A DNA stretch of 64,000 bases from CAWHPS01 sp963831235 (GCA_963831235.1 CAWHPS010000035.1:62001-126000), one strand, 5' to 3'; shown: positions 15,600-25,220, counted from the stretch's first letter. The notes: generated by a model from the sequence alone, not told the origin. Numbers and translations: made by a program.

Positions 15600-16670
15600 T
15601 TAACTTCCCAGCTGTTTCAAACTGCCGACATTGTCCTTTATGATCACGTTCCCTGCATGGCAGCCAAGATCCAATAGAAGTTCCTTCATTGCTCCCTGAT
15701 GCATCACATTGTCCTTGATAACAGAGTCCGACAAACCTTTGCAGACAATGCCATAATCAGGCGACCACGGGCCTCTCTTTTTGTCATCCTGGCCGGCTAC
15801 CATGCAGTTGGCGGTAAATACTATGCCGCTCCCGCCCTCAAAAAGGGCATGGGAGCTTTCATACTTTTCCAATTTTCGAGGCTCGGGCCTGCCGCTGCGA
15901 CTGAAAACGTTTCCGTTTATTGCAAAATTACAGCATGGATCATCGCCCATTCTTGGCAAAAGCGCAATAGCGCAACCATAGGAACGATCAAAATAGTTCC
16001 CTATAACATTATAGTTCTTACCTCCATAAGAGACCAGGCCGCCACCCACATTCCATTCCACACGGTTGCCGGAAAATGTGACTGCTGAATTGGGTTCATA
16101 AGCGCCGAAACCAGCCCGGCCGTTACAAGTGAACCAATTATCCAGTAAAAAACCATCCCACCCATGCAGCAATACTCCGCATCCATTGTTGCGGAAAAAA
16201 TGGCAGTGTCGTATGGAGAAACACCAGATACGTCCCAAATGAACACCATCGCCCGAGAAAAAGCCGACCCGGCATCCGTCTATCCGTGGCGTGTCTTCCT
16301 CAGTGCCGAAGTCTGGCTTATCGAAAAGAATTCCATGTGTTTCTCCAGGCAGTTTGGCGCCGTCAAGACACAATCCGGTTATGGTTACGCCTAAAGAGCC
16401 GGTAAGATTGAGCAGGCCTTTTGCTTTCGGATCATTGAGTTTTATGATTGATCCAGCGAACCTCTGGAATGACCAGTTTGACAGACCGCGTATTCCGACA
16501 TGAGAAGCTACTTTAAGCTCCCCTGAAAGATATGTCCCTTCCGGCACAAATACTGTCCCCTGCTGTTCCGCAGCTTTGTCTAATGCATTTTGAAAAGCAG
16601 TTGTGTCGTCGGTTAAGCCATCCCCTTTTGCGCCGAACTCACGCACATTCAGCATTCCGTTATTGCACAT
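15600..16670 (-). CDS. Right-handed parallel beta-helix (pectate-lyase-3-like) protein
   Basis: A 356-residue protein that opens with VREFGAKGDGLTDDTTAFQNAL, the signature of the pectate lyase superfamily beta-helix seen in polygalacturonases and phage tailspikes. It continues with Gly/Asn-rich turns (for example FFRNNGCGVLLHG, YNVIGNYFDRSYG). No signal peptide is evident, so the protein may be cytoplasmic, or a longer start may have been missed. It is the last gene of a minus-strand run with a SIS isomerase 26 bases upstream. The substrate is unknown. Confidence 0.82.
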   Translation of the reverse strand: MCNNGMLNVREFGAKGDGLTDDTTAFQNALDKAAEQQGTVFVPEGTYLSGELKVASHVGIRGLSNWSFQRFAGSIIKLNDPKAKGLLNLTGSLGVTITGLCLDGAKLPGETHGILFDKPDFGTEEDTPRIDGCRVGFFSGDGVHLGRIWCFSIRHCHFFRNNGCGVLLHGWDGFLLDNWFTCNGRAGFGAYEPNSAVTFSGNRVEWNVGGGLVSYGGKNYNVIGNYFDRSYGCAIALLPRMGDDPCCNFAINGNVFSRSGRPEPRKLEKYESSHALFEGGSGIVFTANCMVAGQDDKKRGPWSPDYGIVCKGLSDSVIKDNVMHQGAMKELLLDLGCHAGNVIIKDNVGSLKQLGS

Positions 16671-16696
16671 TTTATTCCCAATGGTAGATTTATGGC

Positions 16697-17326
16697 TCAG
16701 TCTTTAATGAGTATTTTTTCAACCTCAATACAGATCGCATGATAAACCGGTAGATGATATTCCTGGGTATCAGGTGCATTGTCTCCTGGCACGCGGATTA
16801 CAATATCGCAATAATTTTTTAAAGCCCCTCCTGTGCGGCCGGTAAGACCGATTACAGTGAGGCCGCGGGCTTTCGCATTCATTGCGGCATAAATTACGTT
16901 TTCCGAGTTGCCTGATGTTGAAAGTCCCAGAAAGACATCTCCCTTTATTCCAAGAGCGTTAACCATCTGAGCGAATGAAAGAGTCGGTGCAACATCATTT
17001 GCAAAGGCTGTATTAAGAGCGCTGAAACTGACCATTGGAATCGCTGGGAATCCCTGCTGAAGATGTTCGGCAATAAAACGCCCATCTTTACCAAAGCGTT
17101 TCTCTAGGATCTTTTTCTGGGCCACCGGGATAGGTCTTTTGCTCATGAAACCTTTTAGGAATTCACCGGATATATGTTCGCAGTCAGCGGCGCTGCCACC
17201 GTTACCGCATAAAAGCAGCTTCTTCCCCTGTTTAAAAGAGCGTACAATGGTTGTTATTGTGCTTTTAATTTCTTTTTCAGTTGGTTTTAGCTCCGGATAT
17301 TTCAGGAACAGTTCCTTTACATTCAT
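16697..17326 (-). CDS. SIS-domain phosphosugar isomerase (GmhA-like)
   Basis: A 209-residue SIS-fold protein related to sedoheptulose-7-phosphate isomerase. It has LLLCGNGGSAADCEHISGEF (phosphate binding), LSTSGNSENVIYAA and the C-terminal EYHLPVYHAICIEVE. GmhA proteins make the first intermediate of heptose for LPS. This one carries an extra segment around residues 65-95, so a related sugar phosphate is also possible. It sits 26 bases downstream of the aldo/keto reductase gene on the same strand. Confidence 0.85.
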   Translation of the reverse strand: MNVKELFLKYPELKPTEKEIKSTITTIVRSFKQGKKLLLCGNGGSAADCEHISGEFLKGFMSKRPIPVAQKKILEKRFGKDGRFIAEHLQQGFPAIPMVSFSALNTAFANDVAPTLSFAQMVNALGIKGDVFLGLSTSGNSENVIYAAMNAKARGLTVIGLTGRTGGALKNYCDIVIRVPGDNAPDTQEYHLPVYHAICIEVEKILIKD

Positions 17327-17352
17327 TATAAAGTACTCCTATTATTACAGTC

Positions 17353-18318
17353 TTAAGTTTTCGCGGTCAGGGTTAATGTCTTTTCAATTCCATCCATGAC
17401 CGACACAGGCAATTCGGACGCATTGCTTGTCCTTAGGTTTTCCAGTATCTGGCCCGCGGTTTTGGCCCCAGGAATTACGGATGAAACTTCCTTTCGCATA
17501 AGGCAGTATTTAAGCGCAAGCTGAGGCAGCGTAAGACCCAATTCCTTTGCCATTGGCTTAAGAACATCAACAACATCAACAATACTGTTAAGCCGCTCGC
17601 GTGGATATAGAATCTTTCTGAAATCGCGTTTATCGAAAAGGGAATTCTTGTTGTATTTTCCTGTGAGCGCGCCTGAGGCAAGCGGAGATTTGATTACAAT
17701 TCCCATATCAGAATGTTCCGCCTGGGGAAGAAGCTCTTCCGCACTTTCACGATCAAATATATTATAGAGAACCTCTATGACATCACCAAATCCCGCATTT
17801 ATAAAATCCAAGCCCTGTTTTGACGAAACAACAGAGCAACCATAGAAACGTATTTTACCCTCTTTTTTAAGATCATTGAATGCAGTAAATATCTCTTCAG
17901 AGAATTGAAAATCAACATCAGGCGAATGAAGCATGTAAATGTCTATATAATCCGTCTGAAGACGCTTTAGGCTGTTTGTGCACGCCTCTTTTATCCAAGT
18001 ACCCCTGAAATCCTTGAACCATTTTGTTTCATCTCCGCGGTTTCCCACTTTGGTGGAGATGATGGATTTTTCCCTTTTACCTCGAAGTGCCTCACCCAAA
18101 ATCTCTTCAGCTCGGCCATAACCATAAATATCTGCCGTATCAATGAAGTTAACACCAGCATCAAGTGCAACTTGTATCATTTTAAGGGAATTTTTGTCGT
18201 CAATTTCCCCCCTGCCGAATTCCAAGTGTCCGAGTTTAAAGGGGCCTCCGATTGAGAGAGTGCCAAGGCCTATTTCTGATACTGATAAGCCTGTTCTGCC
18301 CAGTGTGCGGTATTGCAT
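17353..18318 (-). CDS. Aldo/keto reductase
   Basis: A 321-residue (alpha/beta)8 NADPH-dependent oxidoreductase. It begins MQYRTLGRTGLSVSEIGLGT and contains the catalytic-site segments FIDTADIYGYGRAEEILGEAL (Asp, Tyr), IISTKVG (Lys) and YMLHSPD (His). The start at 18318 is chosen because the family N-terminus begins exactly there and AAGGAAA precedes it; the longer open frame runs into secA. Its substrate is probably a sugar aldehyde or ketone, judging by neighbours. Confidence 0.92.
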   Translation of the reverse strand: MQYRTLGRTGLSVSEIGLGTLSIGGPFKLGHLEFGRGEIDDKNSLKMIQVALDAGVNFIDTADIYGYGRAEEILGEALRGKREKSIISTKVGNRGDETKWFKDFRGTWIKEACTNSLKRLQTDYIDIYMLHSPDVDFQFSEEIFTAFNDLKKEGKIRFYGCSVVSSKQGLDFINAGFGDVIEVLYNIFDRESAEELLPQAEHSDMGIVIKSPLASGALTGKYNKNSLFDKRDFRKILYPRERLNSIVDVVDVLKPMAKELGLTLPQLALKYCLMRKEVSSVIPGAKTAGQILENLRTSNASELPVSVMDGIEKTLTLTAKT

Positions 18319-18370
18319 TTTAATTTCCTTCCTTTGGTCTTTTATCAGATTGACCCGGCTGGGTAACAGT

Positions 18371-21300
18371 TCAGCCGTGGCACTTTTTATACTTCTTGCC
18401 TGAACCGCACGGGCATGGTTCGTTGGGGCCCACACGTTTCCCTACAACAACCGGCTTTTGCTTTACATCCCGCGGGGGCGGGCCTTCACCTGGAGACAGT
18501 TGTTGTTGCTCTGCAGGTCGGGCCGCAACAGCCTCACCTGCCTCGGCCTTGGAAAAACGGATGTTCACCATTGACCTGTTACCCTTTTGCTCTTCAACTG
18601 TAAATGTGGTGTTGAAGACCTTTTCAACTGCCTGCTTATTTACTTTGCTCAAAAGCTTGGAAAACATGGCAAAACCCTCTTTCTTGTATTCTATCAGAGG
18701 GTCCTTTTGCCCATACGCCTGAAGATTGATTCCCTCCCGGAGACAATCCATATCGTATAGATGGTCTTTCCAGAAATCATCAATGGTGCGCAAAATGTGA
18801 ATTCGTTTGACTTTTTCAAAAAGTTCTGGATCTATTTGTGCGATGAATTTCTTTTTCTCATCAAGTTTCTGTCTGCATAAATCAAGAAGATTATCCAGGA
18901 ATTCTCCGAGTCCGAGATCGTGCCGTTCTTCTATCTGAAGTGTGAGAGATGAAAGTAGTTCATTCTTAAGACTAGTCCAGTCCCATTCGTGTGTGGGCGC
19001 ATCTTCTCCGCAATACTGGAGCAGAATATCTTCGAGATAATCTTCGAGCATGCGATCAAGAATCTCATCAATTTGTTCGCCGGTCAAAGCGGCTTTGCGG
19101 CGTTTGTAAATTTCGGTGCGCATAATATTCATCACATTATCATATTCGAGAAGGTGTTTTCTTATCTCAAAGTTGCGGGCCTCAACACGCTTCTGCGCCC
19201 TTTCAACAGAACGCGTAATCCAGGGATGAATGATTGGTTCATCCTCCTTCATCCCAAGACGATCCATTATTCTTGATATGCGATCCGAGCCGAAAAGACG
19301 CATAAGGTCGTCTTCAAGCGAAAGGAAAAAGAGCGAGTCTCCGGGATCACCCTGGCGTCCTGCGCGGCCTCGGAGCTGGCGGTCTATGCGGCGGCTTTCA
19401 TGCCGCTCGGTACCAATGATGTAAAGACCACCCTCGGCCCCTTCTTTTATGCCTTCACCCTTTACCTGCTTTACAACACCCTTGCCGAGTTTGATGTCTG
19501 TTCCACGGCCTGCCATGTTGGTTGCTATTGTGACACTTCCTGCCTGCCCTGCTCCGGCCACAATCTCGGCTTCACTCTTATGCTGCTTGGCATTGAGCAC
19601 ACTGCATTTTACGCCCTGGCGCTTTAACATGCTTGCAAGAAGTTCAGAGACCTCGACGCTTATTGTGCCAACAAGAACCGGCCTGCCTTCGTCATTCAAT
19701 TCTTTTATCTCACGTATTATGGCCTTGTATTTTTCACGTTTTGTTTTATAGATGATGTCGTTGCCGTCCTTGCGCCTTATTTTGTCATTTGTGGGAATTA
19801 CAACAACATCAAGCTTATAGATCTCCCAAAATTCCCCCTCCTCGGTTTCAGCAGTTCCTGTCATGCCGGCAAGTTTCTCGTACATCCTGAAATAATTCTG
19901 AAGTGTAACCGTGGCCAGTGTCTGGCTTTCCCGCTGGACCTTTACACTTTCTTTGGCCTCAATTGCCTGATGCAAACCGTCGGAATAACGCCTGCCTTCC
20001 AAAGCGCGACCGGTGTGCTCGTCGATAATGATTATGCGGCCTTCCTGGACCATGTATTCTACATCTTTTTCAAATAGCGAATATGCCCGAAGAAGCTGCG
20101 ATATTATGTGTATACGCTCGCTTCTGTCCTGGTGTTTACGATGAGCCTCTTCTTTTTTCTTAAGCTTATCAACATCCGACAAAGTCGTATCATTGTCTAT
20201 CCGAACAAGGTCATCGGATAAATCCGGTAAAAGGAAGAGGTCTTTGTCCGTATGAGCGCCTGCAAGCACTTCACGGCCCTTGTCAGTAAGGTCAGCTGAC
20301 CCGTTTTTTTCGTTTATGTTGAAGAAATTCTGTTCCTCAAGTTTATTAAGCTGCTTTTCGCGGATAAAATGGTTTTCAGCCTGATCGCAGAGCACCTTCA
20401 TGCCGGGTTCGTTGAAAATCTTCTGGAGCTGCCTGTTTTTGGGACCGCCAAGCTTGACCTGGATGAGCTTTTTGCCCGCTTCATGATCATCTTCAGGGGT
20501 TTTATCCGTTTTCTCTATTATTTTCCTGGCTTCAGCTATGAGGGAGTTGTTTAGATAATTCTGCTTTTCAAAAAGCCGCTTTACCATGGGGTTAAGCTCA
20601 TCATATTTTTCCATGGTAACATTAACTGTTCCCGAAATAATAAGGGGTGTTCGCGCTTCGTCAATAAGAACTGAGTCAACCTCATCCACAATTGCGTAAT
20701 AAAAGGGCCGCTGCACCATATCTTCTTGTGCAACAGCCATATTGTCCCGCAGGTAATCGAACCCGAATTCATTGTTTGTTCCGTAGGTGATGTCGCGGGC
20801 ATAGTTATCGCGTCTTTCGTCATTTTCCATGTTGTTGAGTATGCAGCCTACTGTAAGCCCCATATAGCGATAGACCTCCCCCATCCACTCGGAGTCACGC
20901 TGGGCCAGGTAATCGTTGACCGTAACAACATGCACGCCGCGGCCAGTAAGGGCGTTAAGATAAACAGGAAGAACAGCGACAAGTGTCTTGCCTTCACCAG
21001 TTGCCATTTCAGCAATCTTACCAGCATGCAGCACCATGCCGCCTATGAGCTGGACATTGTAAGGGACCATGTCCCATTTGACGGTCTGGCCCACAACCTG
21101 GTATTCTCTTCCAACCATTCTACGGCATGCCTCTTTTACTGTGGCAAACGCCTCCGGCAATATTGCATCAAGGGCCTCTTTCAGAAGGCGTTTTCTGTCC
21201 TCCTCGTCTATGGCACCTTCTATTGCCTTTGCTATCCGCTCCTTGAATTCAACGGTTTTCGCTTTAAAGGCTTCCTCTGTCAGGGACTGATATTCATTAA

Positions 21301-21394
21301 AATAGCGGTTGATTTCATCAACAGTCGGTGAAATCTTTTTTATATACCGCTGGTGCTTGGAACCGAAGATTGCTGTAAGAAAGGAACTTATCAT
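18371..21394 (-). CDS. secA: SecA preprotein translocase ATPase
   Basis: SecA drives protein export through SecYEG. This 1007-residue version has Walker A ATGEGKT (about 130), the DEAD-like DEVDSVLIDEARTPLIISG, the motor-2 TNMAGRGTDIKLG and Arg-rich RQLRGRAGRQGDPG, and the Zn-binding tail PCPCGSGKKYKKCHG. It is longer than the usual 840-900 residues owing to a charged insertion of roughly 100 residues after the IISG motif, a form I associate with FCB-group SecA. Its start overlaps the FliL-like gene's stop by 4 bases (ATGA), so it is translationally coupled to the envelope cluster upstream. Confidence 0.97.
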   Translation of the reverse strand: MISSFLTAIFGSKHQRYIKKISPTVDEINRYFNEYQSLTEEAFKAKTVEFKERIAKAIEGAIDEEDRKRLLKEALDAILPEAFATVKEACRRMVGREYQVVGQTVKWDMVPYNVQLIGGMVLHAGKIAEMATGEGKTLVAVLPVYLNALTGRGVHVVTVNDYLAQRDSEWMGEVYRYMGLTVGCILNNMENDERRDNYARDITYGTNNEFGFDYLRDNMAVAQEDMVQRPFYYAIVDEVDSVLIDEARTPLIISGTVNVTMEKYDELNPMVKRLFEKQNYLNNSLIAEARKIIEKTDKTPEDDHEAGKKLIQVKLGGPKNRQLQKIFNEPGMKVLCDQAENHFIREKQLNKLEEQNFFNINEKNGSADLTDKGREVLAGAHTDKDLFLLPDLSDDLVRIDNDTTLSDVDKLKKKEEAHRKHQDRSERIHIISQLLRAYSLFEKDVEYMVQEGRIIIIDEHTGRALEGRRYSDGLHQAIEAKESVKVQRESQTLATVTLQNYFRMYEKLAGMTGTAETEEGEFWEIYKLDVVVIPTNDKIRRKDGNDIIYKTKREKYKAIIREIKELNDEGRPVLVGTISVEVSELLASMLKRQGVKCSVLNAKQHKSEAEIVAGAGQAGSVTIATNMAGRGTDIKLGKGVVKQVKGEGIKEGAEGGLYIIGTERHESRRIDRQLRGRAGRQGDPGDSLFFLSLEDDLMRLFGSDRISRIMDRLGMKEDEPIIHPWITRSVERAQKRVEARNFEIRKHLLEYDNVMNIMRTEIYKRRKAALTGEQIDEILDRMLEDYLEDILLQYCGEDAPTHEWDWTSLKNELLSSLTLQIEERHDLGLGEFLDNLLDLCRQKLDEKKKFIAQIDPELFEKVKRIHILRTIDDFWKDHLYDMDCLREGINLQAYGQKDPLIEYKKEGFAMFSKLLSKVNKQAVEKVFNTTFTVEEQKGNRSMVNIRFSKAEAGEAVAARPAEQQQLSPGEGPPPRDVKQKPVVVGKRVGPNEPCPCGSGKKYKKCHG

Positions 21395-21926
21395 TTCATC
21401 TCCATTGGGATAATGTCAAATACCGTGAAAATAAGATCCTGCGCTTTTCCGGCTGAAAGAAAAGAATTGATTTTATCGAGAATTTCCATTCGGGCCGTTT
21501 CAGCATTTACTTGTATCAGGGTCTTTTTTAAAAATACTAATCTTATAAGCTTGACTATATTTTCCTGTCTTTCCTCTATTTCTTTGTCAATCGGACCGGC
21601 TTCATAGAAAAGACGAACGCCTACCCGTAAACAATAACGGGTCGTATCAGCCGTTATACAAACAATCGGACCCATTGAAATGTTATGTCTGACTGAAGCC
21701 AGGCCTTTTGTTTCATCCTCCTTTAGGGTATCAGGCCGATTAACATCCTTTTCCATCATGGCAACAGTATCCGCCGCCTTGCGAATTGTGTTATAATCAA
21801 CTATTGACATTATACGCCGGCTGTTTCTATAGTAAATAGCTGATGTAATAAGAAGAATTATCGATAATATAACGGCTGCTATCAGTAAAGTGCTTCTTTT
21901 TTTCCGGGTTTGTTTGATTGGGACAT
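21391..21926 (-). CDS. FliL-like membrane protein with apparent -1 frameshift
   Basis: The long frame from ATG 21810 (139 aa) covers a FliL-like periplasmic domain: RVGVRLFYEAG, then KEIEERQENIVKLIRLVF and DKINSFLSAGKAQDLIFTVFDI. Upstream the same frame stays open and encodes a transmembrane helix (TLLIAAVILSIILLITSAIYY) but has no start codon. ATG 21926, 7 bases after the PilZ stop, begins MSQSNKPGKK in another frame. Joining them needs a -1 shift at the A7 run (T7 on the plus strand, 21897-21903). FliL tunes flagellar stators; here the partners are ExbB/ExbD. Real slippage, mutation and sequence error are all possible. Confidence 0.72.
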
Positions 21927-21933
21927 AAGAAAA

Positions 21934-22257
21934 TCATGGTTTTACAATCTTGGCGCGGATGGGAACACCCTTGGAAAAACTGTCAACCATGTCGAAAATG
22001 ACTTCCTTTTGTTTTTCGATCAGATCCACATATTGCAGTCCTATATTAAACCCGGTTTTCCCTGCTGGTTTCGAATAAACCACTCTTGCCTTGACAATTA
22101 TCGTATTTTGAGAAGAGGATAATTCAATGGAAAGAAGCGAACTCTGGCTGACAGCCTCATTAACCTTGAGGCAGATTCCGGTTTCGCTTACATCACTTAT
22201 AAGATCGTCATCGGTAGTCAAATGTTGAATTCTCTCAGCCCGTCTGCCTTCTTCCAT
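21934..22257 (-). CDS. PilZ-domain c-di-GMP-binding protein
   Basis: A 107-residue single PilZ domain. The N-terminal RRAER motif (RxxxR, residues 5-9) and DVSETG (DxSxxG) are the two c-di-GMP-binding elements. Beta strands SIELSSSQ and VKARVVYS follow, with an FNIGLQYVDL strand near the end. It lies 13 bases after the TonB/AgmX-like gene and 7 bases before the FliL-like gene, all minus strand. It probably lets c-di-GMP regulate the ExbBD-type complex or its output. Confidence 0.85.
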   Translation of the reverse strand: MEEGRRAERIQHLTTDDDLISDVSETGICLKVNEAVSQSSLLSIELSSSQNTIIVKARVVYSKPAGKTGFNIGLQYVDLIEKQKEVIFDMVDSFSKGVPIRAKIVKP

Positions 22258-22270
22258 ATATTCCCCCTTA

Positions 22271-23368
22271 TCAGGTGGCGCTGAAGATCAGCGGCCATTC
22301 AATTGTGATCTTTCCGGACGCAGGTGGAAACTTGATACGTTCTATGTAACGGACAAGGTTCCTTTCCAATTCGCGATCATTAAGATCTGAACTTACAACA
22401 TTCACACCACTTACACTGCCGTCTGCTTCTATGGTGAATTTGACAACCATTTTGCCGCTCAAATCCGGGTTGCGTTTTAGAAAGTCTTCATATACTTTTT
22501 TTAATCGTGGCTGATATTTCTGAAGAATTTGCGAAAGCGTCTTCATGTCGCGGCTGGCATCCTTTGCCGCTTCACCTTGTATATTTTCCACATTGCTGAC
22601 CTCGATGTTTCCTTCGCTTTTAAGCGTTCCAGCTGATGCCGATGAAAGCCCGGAGGTACTGATTGTACCTCCTTCTGCACGCGATCCACGTCTGCTGCCG
22701 CCGCCAGTGCCATCCCCGCTGCCCGGAACAAATGCCTCCGCCCGTTTCGATGCAAAAGAGGCCCCGCTTAAATTCATGCCGGAAAGTGAAGCTGTGGCAT
22801 CTATGTTGCCTATCAGGTCCCGCACCCCGCCTTTTGAAGGGCCACTGCCACCTCCGCCGCTTACTGAGGTAAGCGCTGCAAAAAGGCCGCCGGTTTCCTT
22901 TTCCATCTGGCGTTTCATGGCTTCCCGTTTTACCGCGCGCTGTTCGCTTGAGGCTTGCTTGCGCTGGGTCTTTTCAACAACGGTTTCTGTTTTCCGCCTT
23001 TCAGCAACAGCTTCCTCTTCTTTTTCTTCTATAGCCTGTTCCGCTGAAGCGCGCGCAGCAGCTTCTTTTTTAAGATCAATTTTAGGTTCTTCCTTTTTTG
23101 GCATTTCCTTATTCAAGACAAGACGGGCGTATCTTTCCTGTATTTTCAGCATTTCCTGGTCTGAACCAGCTGTATCCTTAAGTTTAATGCGAGATAAAAG
23201 TCCGACCGTAAGAAAAATGACAAATGCGAGCCCCAAGAAGATTCCGGTAAATCTCGGATCAAAACGGCTTTTAAAGGTACGACGGTATTCCTGTGGGAAT
23301 TCTCCCGGCACCGTGGCTGCTTCTGATGTTGAAAAATAAAAAATACCTGATTGGCCTAATTTATCCAT
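22271..23368 (-). CDS. TonB-like energy transducer with AgmX/PglI C-terminal domain
   Basis: A 365-residue protein with a short cytosolic N-terminus, one transmembrane helix (about 43-60), a long Lys/Glu/Ala-rich periplasmic region (about 65-160), a Gly/Ser-rich spacer and a TonB-related C-terminal domain. The last domain reads LKKVYEDFLKRNPDLSGKM, VVKFTIEADGSVSGV and RIKFPPASGKITIEWPL, which is the AgmX/PglI pattern known from gliding and TonB-type systems. It follows exbD by 0 bases and probably carries the motion of the ExbB/ExbD motor across the periplasm. Confidence 0.85.
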   Translation of the reverse strand: MDKLGQSGIFYFSTSEAATVPGEFPQEYRRTFKSRFDPRFTGIFLGLAFVIFLTVGLLSRIKLKDTAGSDQEMLKIQERYARLVLNKEMPKKEEPKIDLKKEAAARASAEQAIEEKEEEAVAERRKTETVVEKTQRKQASSEQRAVKREAMKRQMEKETGGLFAALTSVSGGGGSGPSKGGVRDLIGNIDATASLSGMNLSGASFASKRAEAFVPGSGDGTGGGSRRGSRAEGGTISTSGLSSASAGTLKSEGNIEVSNVENIQGEAAKDASRDMKTLSQILQKYQPRLKKVYEDFLKRNPDLSGKMVVKFTIEADGSVSGVNVVSSDLNDRELERNLVRYIERIKFPPASGKITIEWPLIFSAT

Positions 23369-23869
23369 TTACCCTTTCCGGTAAACAACAAGGTTCATTA
23401 CAGGATAACCCGCCTGCCCGCATGTGTACATGACACGGGTCAGGACATTATATGGAATGGTGGTGTCTCCCTGGATCGAAATTTTTCCTGAAAATTCAGT
23501 CTTGAACATTTCTGCCTCCTTACGTGCCGCATCAGAATGCTTTTTAAGAACATCGTACAGAGGTTGAATCATAAAATCCTTTTGCACAAGAATGAGTTTA
23601 TAATTATTTCCATCCACAACCATGTTGTTCTCGACCATGATGTTTGTATTCGACACCTTGATGCTAAGGGCTTCACGGGCCATTCTTTCAACAGATGAAG
23701 TGGGAAGGGTAAGGTTTTTAGCAGGCGTTACAAGCTGGCCTTCCGCGGAATAATTCTTAAGAAGAAAGACCACCATGAGCGTAAACATATCGACCATGGA
23801 GGTTATATTGAGTTTTACCGTTGCATCCGCCCTGCGGCGGCGAAGATTTCGTACTGATCCACCTGTCAT
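23369..23869 (-). CDS. exbD: ExbD/TolR-family protein
   Basis: A 166-residue protein with an N-terminal basic stretch, one transmembrane helix carrying KLNITSMVDMFTLMVVFLL with an Asp (MVDM) in the place of the proton-carrying Asp of ExbD, and a periplasmic domain ending TCGQAGYPVMNLVVYRKG. The start overlaps the ExbB-ExbD fusion stop by 1 base. Together they should form a proton-driven stator unit. Confidence 0.88.
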   Translation of the reverse strand: MTGGSVRNLRRRRADATVKLNITSMVDMFTLMVVFLLKNYSAEGQLVTPAKNLTLPTSSVERMAREALSIKVSNTNIMVENNMVVDGNNYKLILVQKDFMIQPLYDVLKKHSDAARKEAEMFKTEFSGKISIQGDTTIPYNVLTRVMYTCGQAGYPVMNLVVYRKG

Positions 23870-25200
23870 TATTGTACAATGCCTCCTGCAATTGAAACAT
23901 TGGGAAACATGTTGACTATTATGGTGTCCCTGCCTTCACCTGCAAATGAACCACGTGCCGCATCCATTACGGAAACCACTGTCTGGTAGGTGATTTTTTC
24001 TTCAGCCACTATTTTTATTGCATCATTATCCGGCAACAAGGTATTGCTTGAAAAGTTTCCTCTGCTGTATTCTTTTGTGGCCCGAAACAGGCTTAAGGTT
24101 TCAGAGGTCGAAGGATTGTATGCCTTTAGTATTGATACAAGTGTCTTGCGCTTGACTTCGGAAAGTTCCGAATTAAGCCCTGCAAAATCATACCCGCCGT
24201 TTTTAAGCGGTACATCCGGTGTCCGCTCGGATAAAGGTGTGGCATCAGCCTTTTCCTGCTTGAAATAATGGAAAAGGGTAAAGCCTTTTGATGTTACAAC
24301 AATGCCGAGATCGAGCTTTATCTCTTTTTGTTCTGCACCGTTGCCACCTTCTCCGCCGCCGCCTGAACCAGTTGATTCAGGCAGTTTTAGTTCGATTGTT
24401 CCCATTTTTACAAATTCGGATGATGTGAGCAGGAATGGGATAAGGAGCACCATCAGGTTGAGCATAGGTGTCACATCCGTGTCCGCTTCCTCATGGTCGT
24501 TTTCTCCGCCGCCGCGTCTTTTTGCAACTGTTGAGGGTTTTTCCTTCTGCTGCATTTCATGCGGCACAAGCAGCTTCATGATGGCTATTGCATATCTGTC
24601 AATCTCCATGAGGGCCGTATCCACCTTAAAACGCAAGAGAGCGTAAACAAGAACACAGGGTACTGAAATGAAAAGCCCTGTTAAAGTTGCATTCATGGCG
24701 GTTGATATGCCGGTGGCAAGAAGCGATGATTTTTCAACAGGAGCGATGCCGGGTTGGCCCACTGCCGCAAACGACATGATTAGCCCGAAAACTGTACCGA
24801 GAAGACCCATCAGCGTGCTTGCGTTTCCAAACATGACAAGATACCCGAGACGCCGTTGAAGTTGCGCTGCCATGTGTGTTGATTCTTCGCCCATCGCGCT
24901 CTGCACAAGTTGAGGAACGGTCTGGGAACGTTTTATTCCCGCGCCAAGGACCCTTGGCAAGGCTCGTCGCCCGCCCGCTGCGCAGATTTTATAAGCATCA
25001 TCAAGCTGGCCGGCTGTGATAAGAGCCCTGATCTTTTCAAACAACATTGGCGCATCATAATCCGTTCGATGATTGATGTCCAGGAAACGGTTGATTGTAA
25101 TATAAATAGCTGTCGCACCCATCAAAGCCAGCATCCACATGAAAAGGAAGGCTTCAGAAGAAGGGAGAAAACAGTTTCCCAGTTCGGTTAAAATACCCAT
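23869..25200 (-). CDS. ExbB-ExbD fusion protein (MotA/TolQ/ExbB channel plus ExbD domain)
   Basis: A 443-residue protein. Residues about 1-215 are a MotA/TolQ/ExbB channel with the conserved MFGNASTLMGLLGTVFGLIMSF and STAMNATLTGLFISVP helices. Residues about 225-443 are an ExbD domain: basic KRRGGGEN, then DTDVTPMLNLMVLLIPFLL with the channel Asp, and a periplasmic domain ending in DTIIVNMFPNVSIAGG. These are normally two proteins. The frame is continuous with no ribosome site at the junction (near 24535), so a true fusion is favoured, though internal initiation at ATG 24555 cannot be excluded. It follows exbB by 20 bases. Confidence 0.87.
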   Translation of the reverse strand: MGILTELGNCFLPSSEAFLFMWMLALMGATAIYITINRFLDINHRTDYDAPMLFEKIRALITAGQLDDAYKICAAGGRRALPRVLGAGIKRSQTVPQLVQSAMGEESTHMAAQLQRRLGYLVMFGNASTLMGLLGTVFGLIMSFAAVGQPGIAPVEKSSLLATGISTAMNATLTGLFISVPCVLVYALLRFKVDTALMEIDRYAIAIMKLLVPHEMQQKEKPSTVAKRRGGGENDHEEADTDVTPMLNLMVLLIPFLLTSSEFVKMGTIELKLPESTGSGGGGEGGNGAEQKEIKLDLGIVVTSKGFTLFHYFKQEKADATPLSERTPDVPLKNGGYDFAGLNSELSEVKRKTLVSILKAYNPSTSETLSLFRATKEYSRGNFSSNTLLPDNDAIKIVAEEKITYQTVVSVMDAARGSFAGEGRDTIIVNMFPNVSIAGGIVQ

Positions 25201-25220
25201 ATAAAATGAATACCTGAAAG

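Noticed and set aside
20726..21331. 201-codon open frame on the plus strand
   Set aside because: Antisense to the conserved motor region of secA; no recognisable protein and no ribosome site.
22545..23339. 264-codon open frame on the plus strand
   Set aside because: It is antisense to the TonB/AgmX-like gene, whose repeated Gly/Ser/Lys/Glu codons leave the opposite strand open; the product is low-complexity with no domain.
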